Assembly (NCBI RefSeq): GCF_900101455.1
Contig: NZ_FMZJ01000003.1
Span: forward strand, 124,001 to 188,000
Direction of reading: 5' to 3'
DNA length: 64,000 nucleotides
Source: Sphingomonas sp. YR710
Lineage (GTDB): Bacteria; Pseudomonadota; Alphaproteobacteria; Sphingomonadales; Sphingomonadaceae
Shown here piece after piece: positions 63,913 to 64,000 of this stretch. Numbering within the stretch: position 1 is the first letter of the stretch; every line of letters begins with the position of its first letter. The notes beneath the pieces are model-generated. The model searched no databases. It was not told where the DNA came from and saw only the letters and a program-made list of their open reading frames with translations. The position numbers and the translations under genes were made by a program.

Positions 63913-64000
63913 TCAGCGCGACCGCCATTTCGATCCGCCGGCCGGCGTGCCGCCGGCGGCGGGCGCCGACGGCGCGGGTGCAGCAGCCGTCTGGGGCGCG
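63913..64000 (-). CDS. 3' end of a gene with an Ala/Pro-rich tail
   Basis: From the window edge the minus strand reads APQTAAAPAPSAPAAGG, then TPAGGSKWRSR and a TGA at 63913-63915; 28 residues are visible. The low-complexity tail does not allow identification. It ends 18 bases upstream of the hypothetical gene's start and may head the same operon. Confidence 0.5.
   Translation of the reverse strand, partial: APQTAAAPAPSAPAAGGTPAGGSKWRSR

Overview
The window looks like a chromosomal segment of a sphingomonad (Alphaproteobacteria, Sphingomonadaceae; Sphingomonas or a close relative). This rests on high GC, alphaproteobacterial markers (rcdA, hrcA divergent from rph-rdgB-hemW, yraN-gshB), a TonB-dependent receptor, TPR-sulfotransferase genes, and several GC-rich palindromic intergenic repeats. 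No rRNA, tRNA, CRISPR array, transposase, integrase or phage gene was seen, so this is mostly core chromosome with a few accessory patches.

Layout. 1-4.7 kb: branched-chain amino acid genes (ilvN 3' end, ilvC, leuA) with a YceI protein and a TMEM175-type channel between them. leuA has a leucine-rich leader peptide that looks like an attenuator. 4.7-8.5 kb: an Fe(II)/2-oxoglutarate dioxygenase divergent from two overlapping sulfotransferase-fold genes. 8.6-13.1 kb: two small exported or membrane proteins, a chemoreceptor, a Tat-exported molybdopterin oxidoreductase with its cytochrome b, and a PilZ protein. 13.1-16.9 kb: hrcA and the rph-rdgB-hemW operon; a palindromic repeat supplies the N-terminus of HemW. 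17-19.6 kb: an accessory patch with a Fic AMP-transferase whose promoter carries two matching operator-like inverted repeats, a membrane/coiled-coil protein and a 34-residue membrane peptide. 19.8-28 kb: alcohol dehydrogenase, LppC-like lipoprotein, rsmI-yraN-gshB, TonB receptor, rcdA and hisI. 28.1-31.9 kb: purF-SDR-EamA-SpeE-like operon. 32-36.1 kb: HDAC-like deacetylase, small exported protein, photolyase and Cfa in one direction. 36.1-38.1 kb: esterase, rppH and a small unknown.

38.2-49.7 kb is a signalling block. It holds a divergent OmpR/EnvZ-type pair whose kinase has an unusual Gly/Pro-rich extracytoplasmic domain. It also holds two translationally coupled hybrid histidine kinases, the first a 1914-residue soluble protein with nine near-identical 92-residue HAMP repeats plus a divergent tenth. 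49.8-54.2 kb: two alpha/beta hydrolases, an old-yellow-enzyme oxidoreductase, a GlxA-type regulator and a cytochrome P460. 54.3-58.8 kb: an ABC importer (ATPase, double-length permease) with an OprB porin and a coupled 30-residue membrane peptide, but no binding-protein gene. 59-61.5 kb: an RcnR/FrmR-family regulator with a clear operator, a glyoxalase-like protein, and a monooxygenase-like protein divergent from an AraC regulator. 61.7-64 kb: Ppx/GppA, a protein of unknown function and the 3' end of another gene.

Most identifications come from motifs and family knowledge read by eye; no database search was run. The best candidates for something new are the leu leader, the paired Fic operators, the repeat-encoded HemW N-terminus, the tandem-HAMP kinase pair, and the importer that lacks a binding protein.
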